Shown here: positions 38,868-53,399 of the stretch, one piece after another
How the letters are laid out: each line of letters opens with the position of its first letter
Position numbering within the stretch: the first letter of the stretch is position 1
NCBI GenBank assembly: GCA_019925105.1
Contig: JAHGAU010000024.1
Coordinates: 62,001 to 126,000 of the forward strand
From: Niebla homalea
Lineage: Eukaryota > Ascomycota > Lecanoromycetes > Lecanorales > Ramalinaceae
DNA length: 64,000 nt
Direction of reading: 5' to 3'
Notes under the pieces: model-generated
What the model was told of the DNA's origin: nothing
The model's database searches: none
The model's input: only the letters and a program-made list of their open reading frames with translations
Made by a program: the position numbers and the translations under genes

Positions 38868-39027
38868 TATTATATATATATATATATAGTATAAAGGATA
38901 TTAAGGAGTATTTATAGGTATAGGATATTTTTTATACGTAAAGGATAAATAATCCTTAGGATCCTATCTGCATTCAGGTAGAATGATTATTCATATATTA
39001 TTATACTTTTTGGTCCATACACCAACA
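38868..39027 (+). repeat. 3' LTR of G1 (160 bp)
   Basis: It matches 19994-20149 and ends GGTCCATACACCAACA before the duplicated TCTTT. The first half is RIPed and begins with a (TA)n run a few bases longer than in the 5' LTR. The second half keeps CpA and TpG. Confidence 0.8.
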
Positions 39028-39721
39028 TCTTTATTATCTTTTTTGTTTTTGGATTTAATCTTTAAGCTTTCTTTATTATTTTTATATTTAAATAAATTTA
39101 ACTTAATTTCTTTTTTTAATATTATTATATTCTTATAATGTAACTTCTTATATATTAACTTTTAATATATTTTACTTAACGGGTATACTTAAGGTTTAAG
39201 TAATTGAATATTTTCTTTATGAATACTATTTTTAATTTTTAAAATTTTTATTTAAATCTTAAAATTAATTATAATTAACTTTAATTATAAAAGTCTTAAT
39301 AAGATATTATAATTTAAGTTATTTTTTAATATTATAAATACTTATACCAATTTAATTATTTTTACGACTTAAATATTAAATATAACTTATCTATAAAATA
39401 ATATATAATTTCCGTTTATTATTCATATATTTAAGTAATTAATTTTAAGTAATTTTAAAGGCCTTTTTTTTATTTATAATTCTTTTATTATATTTAAGTT
39501 AATTATAATAATATCCGATCCTTAATTAACTTTTATATTTAATAACTTATTTATTTATTCCGGTTAATAAATAATTATTGTTTTTATAAAATATACCTAT
39601 TTACTTTTATTAAGTATAATTTTAAGGTTTTATCTTAAGTTTATAATTACGATATTATTAATTTTAAATTATTTATTTTAAATTATTTTTTATATCATTT
39701 TTCTATTATTTTTAAGAACTT

Positions 39722-39971
39722 CAGAAAAGATAGGAAGAAAGGAAAGAGCAAAAGTAATGAAATAGAAGGTGGCAATAAAGTATAATTGAAGATAGGCCGC
39801 AGCCCCCATATAAGTTGGTAAGGTATAGGTTGCTTATTATAATAATCCGTTATACCCTTTCTTTTTAAAGTATATATAAATTGATTCTACCCTTAATTAG
39901 CCTTTTTAATATTTTTATTCCTTTATATATTTATCCGTAAGTTTAATATCTTTTATATTCTTTTTCTTTTT
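39722..39971. repeat. Left terminal repeat of Y (250 bp)
   Basis: It aligns without gaps to 52863-53112 with almost only C/T and G/A differences. It contains GCCGCAGCCCCCATATAAG and GTTATACCCTTTCTTTTTAA, the first of which has a TATA-like word in a plausible promoter context. Confidence 0.75.
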
Positions 39972-41455
39972 AACTCCTTTTATAATAAAATACTACCCTT
40001 AATATTATTATACTCCAGATTATATTATACTTATTTATATATATTTTAATTATATATTTACCGCTTATAATATCCTTTTAATAATTTGAATTATCGTAAA
40101 TATAAAAGTTAAAAAGGTATTAATATAATATTAACTTACCTTTACTCCCTTTATAATAAATTAATTTTTTTAATATTATATATTATTAATAGGTACTTCT
40201 TATCCTTTAACGTTATTTATATATATATATTTACTCATTTTTTTATAGCCTTATTTCTAAATCTTACTTAATAATGATAAATAAATATATTAAGACTTAA
40301 TTTTCTTAAGGGTAACCCTTTAATTTTATTATTCTAATTTATTAATAATAATAACCTCGGTACTTTACGTTTATTTATCTTAAAGTTTAGGTTACTTATA
40401 TTCATATCTTTTTCAAGTATAATACGTTTAATTTATATAAAAGTATAACGTATTTTACTCCGCTCGTTAAAAGATTATAAATACCGCCCTTTATAAAAAT
40501 AAAACTTTACGATTAATTATTCTTTACTTTACTTCTTTATTTATATACTTTTAATATTTCTTTTAATCCCGTTATTATTAAATATATCTTAAATAAGTTT
40601 ATTACGTAACTTTAAATACGTTTTAAAAAGGCTTAATTATTTAAGTAAGTTTTATTTAAATTTTTTTATAAATCTTAATATTTCTTTTTATTAATATATT
40701 TAAAATAATATTATACGTAATTACCTAATTTATATTTATCTATTAATATTATCTTTTTATTAATTTATTATATTGGTCTTAAGAAATTAATTAAAGGGGT
40801 AATAATTTATTATAGTTATTATTATTTATATATTACTTTTTAAGAAAGTAAAAGGAAGAAAAAAAAAATTAATTATTTATTAATCTTTAGATAACTTTTT
40901 AACCTTTATATAAATTTCTTTAACGCTTATTATTATACTTAATAATATTTACTGAAAATATACTTTTTATTATAACTTTTAATATTTACTCTTATTTATT
41001 TATATATTTTTCCCTTAATTAATTAATATATTAAGTACCCTCGGGGCCGTATTTACTTATAAATAAAATATTTTTTTATATTCTTTTAATAACTTACGTA
41101 TAATCGTCTTAATACGGGCATTTCTGGAAAACATATTAAAAAAGGTTTTTTTTAAATATAATAATATTACTTATTATCTTTATTAAGTTCCGTTTTAACT
41201 GGTTCCGTCGGTAAATAGGACGTTAACAGTAACGTCCAATTATTTACTTACTCTATAATCGTACCGCGTAACCGTTTACTTTATTTTTTTCGCTTATCCG
41301 TTTTCCTTATTTTTTTTTATTCCTTTAAATTTCTTTATTTTTTTAATTTATTTAATCTTTAACTTTTTTTATATTTTAATTAATTTATCTTAAATTTAAT
41401 TTAATTTTATACTTAATTATCGGTTATCTTTTTAAGAGTATATATAAATTTATAA
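39972..41455. other. Internal part of Y, unidentified
   Basis: About 1.5 kb of RIPed sequence lies between the left repeat of Y and the start of X2. No motif or RNA gene was recognised. One perfect 8-bp inverted repeat, GGACGTTA (41218-41225) and TAACGTCC (41230-41237) with a 4-nt loop, lies near the X2 boundary and could belong to the end of X2 rather than to Y. Confidence 0.45.
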
Positions 41456-44400
41456 CTTTAATATCAATTATTTATTTTATATTTATATTAACTTCCTTAT
41501 ATTTTTTCCGGAATTTTTAATTTAAATTATATTAATTAAAATTACCTTTATTACTTCCTTATACTTTAAAAAACGTACCTTAATTATTAATTTTATTAAA
41601 TTAAATAAATATATCCTTATTATTATTAAGGTTTATTTAAATATTAATTAAATAATCTATTTAAAGTTATATCCGTCGGTTTTTTATAACTTTAATTTAT
41701 TTTAATTTTCCTATTTTTAAGAGCTTTTTACGGTATATATTTAGGTTTACGCCTTTTATATACGTAAAGATATTTAAGCGTATATTTAATATTAATAAAT
41801 TAATAACGGTTATTGATTTACCTTTATTAATTACTATTATATTAAAGGTTTATTGAATAACGTTTATTTAAATTATATCTTTAAGTACCGGCCGGGCGAT
41901 TATAGTTTTTATTTAAATATATATAAATTAATTCGTTTTTTAATTAATTATCGTTAATTTTTTTTTATAGATTTTCAATATCGGGATATAATTTAAATAA
42001 GCGCTTTTTCTTTAATATATTATATATTACTTAATCCCGATATTAATTATAAGTCTAATATAAAAAATTATATACGCTTTATAATTAATTATAGTTTATA
42101 ATTAACTTAATAATTATAATTTTAATAAATATTTCTTATTATATTTTTTATTTTTAATATTTATTTATTATTATAATAACTTATTCTTAAATCTTAATTA
42201 TTTAATTCCGTTATTTATTTACCTCGGTAATCCCCGTTTAATCATTATTTATTATCCTTATCCGTTTAGTTAATTTAGTTATTTATATCGTTTATTCTTT
42301 ACTTATTAATTTAAGTAACTCTTTTAGTTTAAATAATCCCTTTATTAATATATTAATCCGGCCTTACCGGAATTATAGGATTATTTCGGTTATATAAACT
42401 TACTTAATATAATAGAATTTATATAAAATATAACCCGTCCTTTTTAAAGAATAATTCCTTAACCGAGTCTTATAAATAGTTACTTAAAAAAAGGTAATAC
42501 CGTTTATTTAACTTAAACTTAATTAAGGATATCTCTGATTTAAGTTTTATCAGCTTTAATTTTAATAAGTTGCTTTTCCCTCTTATATATAAAGTAATTA
42601 TTAATTAATTCTTTATTTAAATAATAAGTTTACCCGGGCTTCTTTATTAATTCCCCCTCTTTTTAAGTCCGTTATTTATATTATACGTATACGGTAGCCC
42701 TTATTTATGTCTCTATAAGTATTTTTCCCTTAATAAGCTTCTCCCTTTATTTTATTCCCGTATATATAATAGCTTTTAAAGTTTTTAACTTAAATATAAC
42801 TCCTTAACCGTTTTTAACCAGAATTATTTCCGTAAGTAATATAATTATATTTTAAGGAAAAATTTACGTTTTTCTTTAACTTTATATTATTAACGTTAAT
42901 AAACTTTATATTTCGGATTATTTTTAATCTTATTACGTTTAATTTATATCGCTTAACTTTAATTCCGGATTAAAATTATTAGTCGTATTATTATAATTTT
43001 AATCTTAATATATATTTTATTAAAAGAATATATATATAGTTATTTACGGATTAAAGCCTTAATTAATTTTCAGATTATTTTATTAATTCCTTTAGTTACG
43101 CTACCGGATTTACCCGTCGGGTTACCTCCTTAATAACAGGTTATTTTTATTTTAAATTACGTCCTTATATATATATTAATTTTTCCGCTCCGTTTCCTTT
43201 TCCGCTCTTAAGATAGGATAATTAATACGGTTTTATGCCCCGTAATTATTATAATAAAAAATAATATTAGGTTTAATTACCTGTTTTTAAGACGTAATTA
43301 AGGCTTTAATTACCCGCTATTTAAAATAGAATTTTTATATATATTAATAATATACTTTACCCGTATTTTTAATATAATGATTATAATAAGTTTAATATTT
43401 AAATTTATAGTCTATAAAAGAAACGTTTTTTTAAATAGATTTTTTAATATATAACCTTAATACTTAATTATACTTTTATTTATATATTACTTTTAATATA
43501 CTTTCTTTTTCTTTTTAAGGAAATATTTTTAATTATAAATAATTATAACTTTTTATAATTTCGTTATTTTATAACTTATAATATAATAAATAAAAGACTA
43601 TAAATAAAAAATTAAAAACTTAATATCCCCTTATTTATATTTATTTCCTTTAAATCTTTATTATATTCTTACTTCCTTTCTTTTTTTAATTTTTTATTTT
43701 TAATTACGTTTATTAAAATAACTATTTATTCCTTTTTTTCTTTTCTTTTTTTTTTTTTTTTAAATTTTTAAATCCGTATTTTCTTAAGATCTTTAATATA
43801 CTGAAATATAAAAATAAATAAAATAATAATATAAAGGAAACGGCATCGTATTACTTATATATATTTCCCCCTTAAATCGTACCATCTATAATTATAATGG
43901 TTTCTAAAGGATTAAAGCGTTTTCCGTTTATATCCGTTAAATCTTAATTTTCTTTATTACTTTTAATTCTGGCTTATCGGAGGGTTTAAGATATTTAATA
44001 TATAAAGTAAATACTTTAAAATAATCTTTATAAAATAAGTTAAGTATCAAAGTTTTATTTATCCTTTTTAATATATATAAAGCTTTATATTCTTTTATAA
44101 AGCCCTTAATAATAAATAGTTTAACTTAACGGGGCTTAAGTTTCCCAAAATTGAAAATAGGATCCCGTTATATAATTAATTACCCTTCCTTTAACGGGTT
44201 TTAACTTTATACTTCTTTATTATAACGTTTTTTTATTGGTTTTTTATTACGTTTAATTTCTTTTATAACTCCTTTTTAATATTTATTTAATTTATTATAA
44301 ATTTTTAAATAGCTTTATATATTATTTCTTCTGAAAACGGTATTATTCTTTTTATAATATATATTTTAATTTTTAATTTAATTACGTTACGTTTATATAT

Positions 44401-47400
44401 TATATCCGGTTTAACCTTAAAGAAGATATTAATAAGGATATACTTTAAATATTTAATATATTTTAAATTAATATTTAATATCGTTAATTTTCCCGTTTAT
44501 ACTTAATTATATTTTTATTAAGTTTACGTTTTCCTTATTACGTTTTATTAAATTTAATTATTAAACTTTATTATATTTATTATTTTATATATTATATTTA
44601 ATATAAGGATAAATTAAATATTATATAATTAAAAGAAGTTTCTTATCCTTTTACTTATAAATACCTTCCCGATATTTATATATATTATAATAGGTTTTAA
44701 ATAATAATTTATATATTCTTTTAACGTAACGATTACGTTTTTTACTTTAATTAACATAATATAGAATAATTATATAAATCGTAAGAAATAATTTTTTATA
44801 TTAAAAACGTACCGAAGACCGCCTTATATTTATTTAAAAGGGTTAATAAAGTCCGCCTTAAATAAATTAAAAAGGGTTTTTACCTTAATTAGACTTAATA
44901 AAACTATACGGCTTCCGTATGCTTACTTTATATAAGCCAGGTACTTATAAATATATTTTATAATATCCTTTATTATATCCGGTTATTAATAATAATACCG
45001 TAGTTTCTTTAATATAATTTTTAATAAGAAATATCTTACGTTATTATAAATTTCTTTAAGTATTTATATTATTTTTTCCTTTATTAAATATATTGTTAAA
45101 CGCTTTTTATATTAATAAAGTAACTTATTAATAGTTAAATTAAATTTATAGTTTATAAGTTATTTATTAAATTTAACTTATTAAATTATATTTTTCTTTT
45201 TTAATTTTACCTTTATTTTAAAATATTTAATAATATCGGTATATTAATCGTTATCTTTATAATAAAGTAATTTTTTAGGTTTTAATAACTTTATAGGCTT
45301 ATAGTTAATTTATATATATTTTATTTTATAATTACTATTTAATCTCGTATTATATATCCGTATTAACTTATTATTAATTATCCCTTATAGTTATAATTCT
45401 CCTATATTTACTTTCTTCCTTTTATTTACGTTTTTTTTAATCGATTTTCCCCCGCGTTTTAAGTTAATTAACCCTTTAATTATTATATCGTAATTTATAT
45501 ATTATTATAAACGTTAATTTTATCCTTTTTTATTTCTTTAAAAAGTTTTTTTAATATAGTATAATATCCTCCTTTATTACTTTTTTAAAATTAAATCGTA
45601 TTATTTTTATTCTTCTATATCTTAAAGGCTATTTTTTTATTACCTTATTGGGTATATAATCTAGGTTATTAAATAATACCCTTAATAAATTATCCGCCGC
45701 TTTATTAATCTCTTTTTTAATATATTTAATTTTAATATATAATTTTTTTAACTTACTTATTTACCTTATAAAGATATCCTTATAATAATTTATATTTATA
45801 AACCTTATAAATAGCTTATAATTTATATATATAATTAAAACTTTTCTTATATTTAATATATAAAAGAACTTTTCTTTAAATATAATAATAATTATTAATT
45901 TTCACTTATAAATATCGTAATTACGTTCCGCTTTATTTATTATATATAAGTTATAAATAAGTAAAACGGTATAACCGTTTTAAACTTCAATAATATAATA
46001 TCCGGCTTTATATCTTAAGGTATTAATATATATATAAATCGGTATTTTAAGGTCTTATTTAAATAAAGCTTTAACCCCCGTTACTATATTTTATATAAAT
46101 TAAAGTAATATATCTTCTAACTTTTCCTATTTTTACTTTATATTATTAATGAAGCGGGTAAACGGACGAATTATCTTTATAAAGCTTTTTAATCTATTTT
46201 CTTATTATACCGATGGTACTTAAGAATCCTTTAACGTTTTTTAAATTTTACGGTACGGGTTAATTAAGTATCTTTTCGTATTTTTTAGGTTTAATTTATA
46301 TACGTTTTTTTACCTTATAATTTTTTTTAAATATTTTAATTTTTATTATATTAATTTTTAACTTATTAAATAGTAACTTTAACTTTAATTATAGAATTTA
46401 CGGAAAAAAATAATTTCTTAAAAAAATAAATTATTTTTTTTATATCCCGTATATTTTAAAGATATTATTAAGGTAAAAGGTTAAATTAATAAAATTATAT
46501 TCCTTTTTAAAAATAAGGAAAAACAATTTTAAGTTTAATTTAAGGATAATTTTTAATATAATATTTATAAATTTAATAAAAACGAATAAGGATATATATA
46601 TTCCTTAAGATATCCTTATAGGCTATAATTATTTAATGCTTAATACGTTAAAAATAAAATAATATCGGTTATTAAAGTATATTTTTATTACTTAATATTT
46701 ATACTTTATATCCGTTTAAAAAAAGTTTTATATAATAAAATTCTTAATAAATTATATATTTTTTTAATTAACTTTATATAAAACGTAAATAATACTTTAT
46801 ATATAAAGTAATAATTAAATATAAATTATAATTTAATTTAATTTTCTTTTTTACGAGTATAAAAATACGTTTTATATACTTATTTATTTATTTATTTATA
46901 TATATTTCTTATATATATTTAATTTAATTCCTTATTATATAATTATTTTGAGTTATTATTCCTTATTATTTAATAGCTTTTTAATAGTAACTTTATACGG
47001 CTTAATCCTTAATCTTAATATTACTTTATATAAAAGTAGGTTTATTATAAAGATCTTATATAATTCTTTTATATTTATATCCTTATACGTTTATAGTACT
47101 TAAAGTATTTTAAATTATACTTAATTATTTAAGATAATATCTTTTAATATAATATTTTCTTTCTTTATTTATACTTATAACTTTTTATATAACTTTAAAG
47201 TATTAATCTTTCTTTTTATTACTTTTTTATCCGTTAAGAATATAATTTATAATAGCTTTAACTTAATATTTATTTCTTTATTTTTTAATTTTAAAATTAA
47301 CTTATTTATTACTTTATATATATATTTTAAATAAACTTAATAAATACCATATTTATATTTTGGTAATCCTTAATAAGTTATTAAATTATCGGGTTATTTA

Positions 47401-50330
47401 GTTTTTAAAATTATATTTTCTTCAATAAATAAATAATTCTTATTATTTTTACTTTTTATTTACTTTATTTTCTTTTCTATATTACTTTAATATATAGCTT
47501 TTTTTTCTTTTTATCGTTAACCTTTTTAAGTTATTAATTACTTTTTTAATATATATAATTGTCCGTTTTTATTATTATAAATATTATTAATTTAATTAAT
47601 ATTATTTCTTCTTTATATATTATATATTCTTTATATTATTTAACGTTATTTTATATAATTAATAATAACTTTAAGTATTATATTATTTTTTTATTTATTT
47701 TATTAAATATTAAATTTATAAATTTAATTATTTTCTGCTTTTATCCGGTAAGTTATTATTAATATAAAATAAGGTTTATTTTTAATTTTAAATTATTAAT
47801 TGGACTATTTATTATATCTTCTTTAACTCTTTTATCGTTTCTTTAATATTTTTAAGCTTCTTTATTATCTTTTAAATATTCCCGTTACCGTTTTATCCTT
47901 TTTAATTCTTTTAAACTTTTATTTAATTATTCCCGTTTATTTTTTATTTAATTTACTTTTTTTTTACTTTATTTTACCGCTTTAACTTACTTTTAATCTT
48001 CCCTTATTTATTTTAATTATTTTTTATATACTTTTTCTTTTCCTTAAGTATATAAATATATCTTTTTTCTCTTATTAATTAATTATTAAAATATATACCT
48101 TTAAAGTTAACTTTATTCTTTAAACTTCTTTTTTTCTTATAATTTATTAATTTTAATTATTCTTTTTATTTTTTAACTTAATCTTTAAGCTTTCTTTATT
48201 ATTTTTATATTTAAATAAGTTTAATTTAATTTCTTCTTTTAATATTATTATATTTTTATAATATAACTTCTTATATATTAACTTTTAACGTATCTTATTT
48301 AACGGGCGTATTTAAGGTTTAAGTAATTAAATATTTTCTTTAAAAATAATATCCTTAATCTTTAATATCTTTATTTAAATTTTAAGGTTAATTATAATTA
48401 ATTTTAATTATAAGAGTTTTAATAAGATATTATAATTTAAGTTATCTTTTAATATTATAAATATTTATACCGATTTAATTATTCCTATAACTCGGATATT
48501 AAATATAACTTATATATAAAATAATATATAGTCTCCGTTTATTATTAATATATTTAAGTAATTAACTTTAAATAATTTTAAAAGCCTTTTTTTTATTTAT
48601 AATTCTCTTATTATACTTAAATTAATTATAAAAATATCCGATCCTTAATCGGTTTTTATATTAAGTAACTTATTTATTTATTTAAATTAATAAATAATTA
48701 TTACTTTTATAAAATATATTTATTTATTCTTATTAAATATAACTTTAAGGTTTTATTTTAAACCTATAATTACGATATTATTAATCTTAAGTTATTTATT
48801 CTAAATCGTTTCTTATATCCCTTTTCCGTTATTCTCGGGAACTTCTTTAATAATTATAATCTTTTTACGATATATACGGTTAAGGTTTAATACGTTCTTT
48901 ATAAGTCGGTTTATCTTTTTTTTAAAATATAATAAAAGTTATATTAAATATATTATAAAAAGTATAATATTATTAATTAATAAACTCCGCTTAACGTTTA
49001 AAGCCTATTTTTTTAATAGCCCGATAATTTATTAAAGTTCTTTCTTCCTTTTAATTTTTACCTTTTTTTTCGGCTTTTCTTTTATTTATTCCTTAATTTA
49101 TATAAGCTTAACTTTTTCTTTGGAATCGTTATTTTTAACTTATTGTTACTTTATAATTATATTTTTTATTATGCCCGCTTTATAGTTAACGTCCTTATTA
49201 AGGGGGTATCCTTCCTTTACGGTAATAGCTTTACAATTAAAGCCGTTAACTATTCTTATATTATTAATTTCTTTAAGGACCTTTCCTTTTTCTTATATAG
49301 TTAAAGCGATAATTATTACGTTTATTAATACGTTTAATTAATCGTTAAACGGTACGGTTATAGGTAATAATAATAATCGGTAATCCGTATCGTAACGCCC
49401 GTTTTTATAGTCTTAATCCTTCTTTTATATATATCTTTTTTTATTAAAGCTTACGTTATTTCCATTATATCTTTATTTATAGTTTATATATTCCTTTATT
49501 AAGAATATATTATAATATTTATAATAAATAAAGTATAATTTTATATTAAATAACTTAAAGTTATTAATATAAAGGTTTTTAAACTTAACCGGATTAAATA
49601 ATTTTAAAATAAATTAATTATTTCCTTTAATATTTTAATTAATATATGAATTCTATTAATAATTTTATAACTTTTAATTTATATTTTCCGCTTAATTATT
49701 AATATTCTGTTAGGATAAATTTTAAGGTCGATTCTAATATTTAAGTTATAAAGGTAATATTACTTATAATAATTATATAAGTGCTATTTATATTATTAAA
49801 ACGTTTTAAAACCTTTTATTTATATAATTTTAAGGGTATTGAATTTATTACGTTCTTTTTATTTATAGTATTTATATAATTCCGTCGTAATTAATATATA
49901 TTAAATTTACCTTTAATGTAACTTCTTAAAGGTCTTTATTTATAGAATTTAATTAATTTATAAATATTTAAGCTTTAAGATTTGCCTTTTTATTTTTTTA
50001 TTTTTTTTTTAAATTCCTATTTCTTTTTTATTCCTTTCATAATTTATTTTATTTTAAGGTATATTTTATAAAGATTAAGCTCTTTATATACGTTTTTTTA
50101 TTAAACGTTTACGAAGCTTTATATCCGTTAAATTATTTTTAAAACGATTAATTATATCTTTTAATATATATTTAATTATTTTATTTATTATATTCTCCGG
50201 TTTTTTAAGTTTAATATTTTTTCCGTTTAAGTTATATATAATATAAAATATACGTTTATAATAATTAAAAATAAAATTAATTCCTTAAAATAATACTTTA
50301 ATATTATTTAACGTTTATTTTATAAAATTA
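41455..50330 (-). mobile_element. Ty3/gypsy retrotransposon X2, nearly uninterrupted copy
   Basis: It aligns to the seven pieces of X1 and shows where each insertion in X1 occurred. The minus-strand order is a gag-like Lys-rich frame at 48500-49420, RNase H at 45760-45990, integrase near 44650-44900, and the downstream frame below about 43260. RNase H residues A-E-R-N-Y-D-I-Y are conserved with X1. The right limit is only where X1 becomes unavailable (61907); X2 may extend to about 51 kb, and the left limit is uncertain by about 100 bp. It has no insertions but is more RIPed than X1 in places, for example at 41740-41860 against 10480-10600. LTRs were not found. Confidence 0.8.
48500..49420 (-). 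pseudogene. X2 gag-like lysine-rich frame, RIPed
   Basis: From 49420 down to about 48500 one minus-strand frame runs for about 300 codons with stops only of type TAA or TAG. It begins around K-N-G-R-Y-D-T-D-Y-R-L-L-L-L-P and continues through R-I-V-N-G-F-N-C-K-A-I-T-V-K-E-G-Y-P-L. A basic block, K-E-K-P-K-K-K-V-K-I-K-R-K-K (49041-49084), and a Gln/Arg-rich part with K-P-T-Y-K-E-R-I-K-P follow. In X1 the same frame is split over 39033-39721, 53118-53226 and 60569-61000. Its position at the 5' side of pol and its basic composition suggest Gag. I do not recognise a specific domain, so this is inference. Confidence 0.5.
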
Positions 50331-52862
50331 TCGGGATTTAATTTTAAGAATTCTTAACTTAATAATTTTTAGAAATTCTTTATATTTTCCTTTATAAGGT
50401 TATTTATCGCTTTATTTATAAGTAAAACTTTAATTTTTAATTAGTTAATTTAATACGTTACGTTTTTTTTAAGTTTTATATTTATTATATTTATTTATTA
50501 ATTAAAAAAAATATTTTTCCCGATCTTTTCTTATACGTTATAAATTTATCTTTATATATTATTTAATTTATTTTCTTACTTATTAAGTTTTCTTAATCTA
50601 TAAAATAAAGTTTTAATCCCGGGTTATATTATAATTCTTTATTATAAAGTTTTTATTAATTTTAAGGTAAAAACTGGGATTATTAATAATATTACGGAGT
50701 TTTTTTTATATTTAACTTTATTATTATTATTAAAAAGGATACTTAAAATTATTTAAGTATTTTTTTTACTTTATATATATTAATTAATTCCCCTTTAATT
50801 TTAAAGGATTAAGGGATTCTTAATAATATTTTGCTATTCCTTAAAAAGAAATTAATAATGTTTACTATTAAATAATCTTTAATAATATTTATAACTATTA
50901 ATAAATATAGGATAACCCCGTAATTTATATGAATTTATCTTAATTTTCTTTATTTTTCATTTAATATAAAGTAAAAAAGTATATATTTTTTTTATTAAAG
51001 GAAATAAAATAATAATAAAAAAAGTAATAATACCGTATTTATTTCCTTAATTTATATAATAATATTTAACTTTACCTTTTTTATTTTCAGGGTATTAAGA
51101 TATATATAAAATTAAATATATTATCGTTAATATATTATTAATATTAATAAGGGTATTTTAAAGAAAGGGGTTTATGGTTACTCCGAATAATTATATTTTT
51201 TTTTTTTTTTTTTTTACTTTTTTTTTTTAAAGAAAAATTAAGTTAATATATAATTATATAACGTTAATAAAGGTCCTTTTAATCTTTTAAGTTATTATAT
51301 AAGTATATATAAGTTATATTTTATTATAAATTTACGTTTCTTTTTTAAATTAAGGTAAGTTTTAATTATTTATTTTAATCTTCTTTACCTTTTATACGGA
51401 AAAGCCTTAAGGAGGATATTATTAGATTAAATAAGTTTTACGTCGGTAACCGTTATAAGTTATTATTAATATTCATGGTATATATATAATATAATTATTA
51501 TTATAAATATATTTATCTCTATTCTTTCCTATTAATCCCTTTGATCGGTTTTATTATTTATTTCTTTTTATTATTTACTTTTTTAGTTTACCCTCTGGTT
51601 TTTTAATTCCCAGTTATTCAATTTATAATTTAAAGTAAAGGGCTTATTACGTCCGGCTAATATATTATATAGCCTACGGTTATTTCCCAGGAATTCTAAA
51701 GACCGGTTTAAACCTTTATAAGTGGTTTAAAACCTAATTATTACTTAAATAACTTTTAACTTAATAATTTATATTTTAATAAAAGGTATCTTTTTAAAAG
51801 GTATATATAATTACTTAAGCTTTATTAAGGAATCTTATTTTTATTACTTTTATCGTTAAGATATATAATTTAATTTAATTATTTTAATAATTATTAAGGA
51901 GTTTTATATATTTATTAATATTAAGATACCCGGTATTATTTACGGGTCTTAAAAGATCGTCTACCCGGTATAAAATAATCTTTAAGATTAACTTTACGTC
52001 TTTAAAGAATATATACGATATTTTAAATTAAATTAAAAAGTTTTATTTATAATAGATAAATTGGTTATTTAAAATCGTTTTATAAAACTTATAGTTTAAT
52101 TACTCGGAATAATTTAATAAAACTTATAATTCGGTCGGGTTCGGTTATTTATATTGGTTTAATAAGTTTTATATTTCGGTTATTACGGTCGTTAATTATT
52201 AAATAATAATTTTACTTCGTTTAAAGTAACTGATTTTTTTCTATTTTTTTTTCTTTAATTATTTTAATTTTTTTTATTTTAAGAAAGCGGCTTATATTAA
52301 TATATGAATAAATTATAATTTCTTTAGCGATAATTTAGAATATCCGGTGGTATATATAATCATTTCCTGACTAAGGTTTAAACCCGTTATTAATATAAAG
52401 GGTATTACTATCCTTTCGTAATTAAGGTATTTTAAAAAATTATCGTTTTTTTTTATTTCTTAATTTCTAATAATTAATAGTTAATTAATAAATATTAATA
52501 ATACTTTACCGATACGTATAAACGGGGTCCCTATATTAATTAAGGGTGGTAATAAGAATATCCGAATAAGGGTATTTAAAAAAGGGTTACTTAAATACCC
52601 TTATTTTTCTCGATTTTAATATTTATTTAATAAATAAATAATAGTTAAAAATATTTTATAAATATATATAAATCTATAGCTTATTACTTTTATTATATAT
52701 ATATAATATAATAATAATAAAAGTCGGTTTAATATAATATCTTTATAGTTTTTATTACCGTTAATTAAGAGAAAAAATACGGTAAATTATTTACGATTAA
52801 ATCGTATAATTAAACTGAATTCCTTAATATATATAAGTAAATAAAAGCCTTCTTAAGACCGT
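50330..52862. other. End of X2 and right internal part of Y, unidentified
   Basis: RIPed sequence without recognisable genes. A T-rich tract, T21-AC-T12, lies at 51196-51230 and could mark an element end. Around 52080-52160 the word ATAAAACTTATA followed by TTCGG-type sequence is repeated. The boundary between X2 and Y cannot be placed, because X1 is cut at the corresponding point. Confidence 0.4.
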
Positions 52863-53112
52863 TAAAAAAAATAAGAAGAAAAAAAAGAGTAAAAATAATA
52901 AAATAGAAAGTAATAATAAAATATAATTGAAAATAAGCCGCAGCCTTTATATAAGTTAATAAGGTATAGGTTACTTACTATAATAATCCGTTATACCCTT
53001 TCTTTTTAATGTATATATGAATCGATTCCACCCTTAATCAGCCCTTTTAATATTTCCATTCCTCCATACACCTATCCGCAAGTTTAGTGTCTTCCATGCT
53101 CTCCCCCTTTCC
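52863..53112. repeat. Right terminal repeat of Y (250 bp)
   Basis: The copy of 39722-39971. Its first half is RIPed and its last 120 bp are almost unmutated (CCTCCATACACCTATCCGC and neighbours). It is followed by AACTT and X1 sequence. Confidence 0.75.
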
Positions 53113-53226
53113 AACTTCCTTAATAATTATAATCTTTTTATAACGTATATAATTAAGGTTTAATATATTCTTTATAAGTCGGTTTAATTTTTTTCTAAAA
53201 TATAATAAGAATTATATTAAATATAT

Positions 53227-53399
53227 TGTGGCGTACTCAGTATAAAGGGTAAAATGTATGTAATATGTATGATTCTTAAGTAGCTAACTATGTGGGTATT
53301 GTATATATGAAGGTGCGTGCCAAGCAAACGGAACAAGGTAGAGCCGCTCCGCTCCGGTAAGGTTAAGGCCTAAGGATCAGCTCTGCTGATGCCTTAATA
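53227..53399 (-). repeat. Left LTR of T3 (173 bp)
   Basis: It matches 60391-60563 base for base in length. It contains a perfect 6-bp hairpin, ATCAGC (53376-53381), loop TCT, GCTGAT (53385-53390), and the G+C-rich GAGCCGCTCCGCTCCGG just before it. The hairpin close to the LTR end may be a transcription termination or polyadenylation structure. Confidence 0.8.

Larger units (their letters stand above)
19994..39027 (+). mobile_element. Ty3/gypsy retrotransposon G1 with nested insertions
   Basis: It is bounded by LTRs at 19994-20149 and 38868-39027, with TG...CA ends (TGTTATATG ... CACCAACA) and the 5-bp duplication TCTTT (19989-19993, 39028-39032). X1 sequence continues on both sides, as X2 shows near 48155. 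The 19 kb includes L1, T2 (with TG-B) and L2; its own sequence is only about 4.4 kb: 20150-21200, 26685-28631, 31947-32330 and 38178-38867. The integrase on the plus strand identifies it as Ty3/gypsy and fixes the orientation. The segment between 5' LTR and L1 should hold gag, but no motif could be read. All coding parts are RIPed. Confidence 0.85.
39722..53112. mobile_element. LTR-type retroelement Y, containing X2
   Basis: Two direct repeats of exactly 250 bp (39722-39971 and 52863-53112) bracket 13.4 kb inserted into X1, as the uninterrupted X2 sequence near 48840 shows. The flanks carry AACTT (39717-39721, 53113-53117); a one-base shift gives ACTTC. The ends are CAGAAAAG...CTTTCC, or AGAAAAG...CTTTCCA in the shifted register, not the usual TG...CA. 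Own internal sequence is 39972 to about 41455 and from beyond about 50330 to 52862. No coding motif was recognised in it, so superfamily and strand are open. The left repeat is mutated differently from the right one, whose last 120 bp are hardly RIPed. Confidence 0.7.

Noticed and set aside
47559..47762. 67-codon plus-strand open frame, looks like a membrane protein
   Set aside because: Antisense to X2 pol; its hydrophobic Ile/Leu/Tyr/Asn run follows from A+T content, and the X1 counterpart differs in extent.
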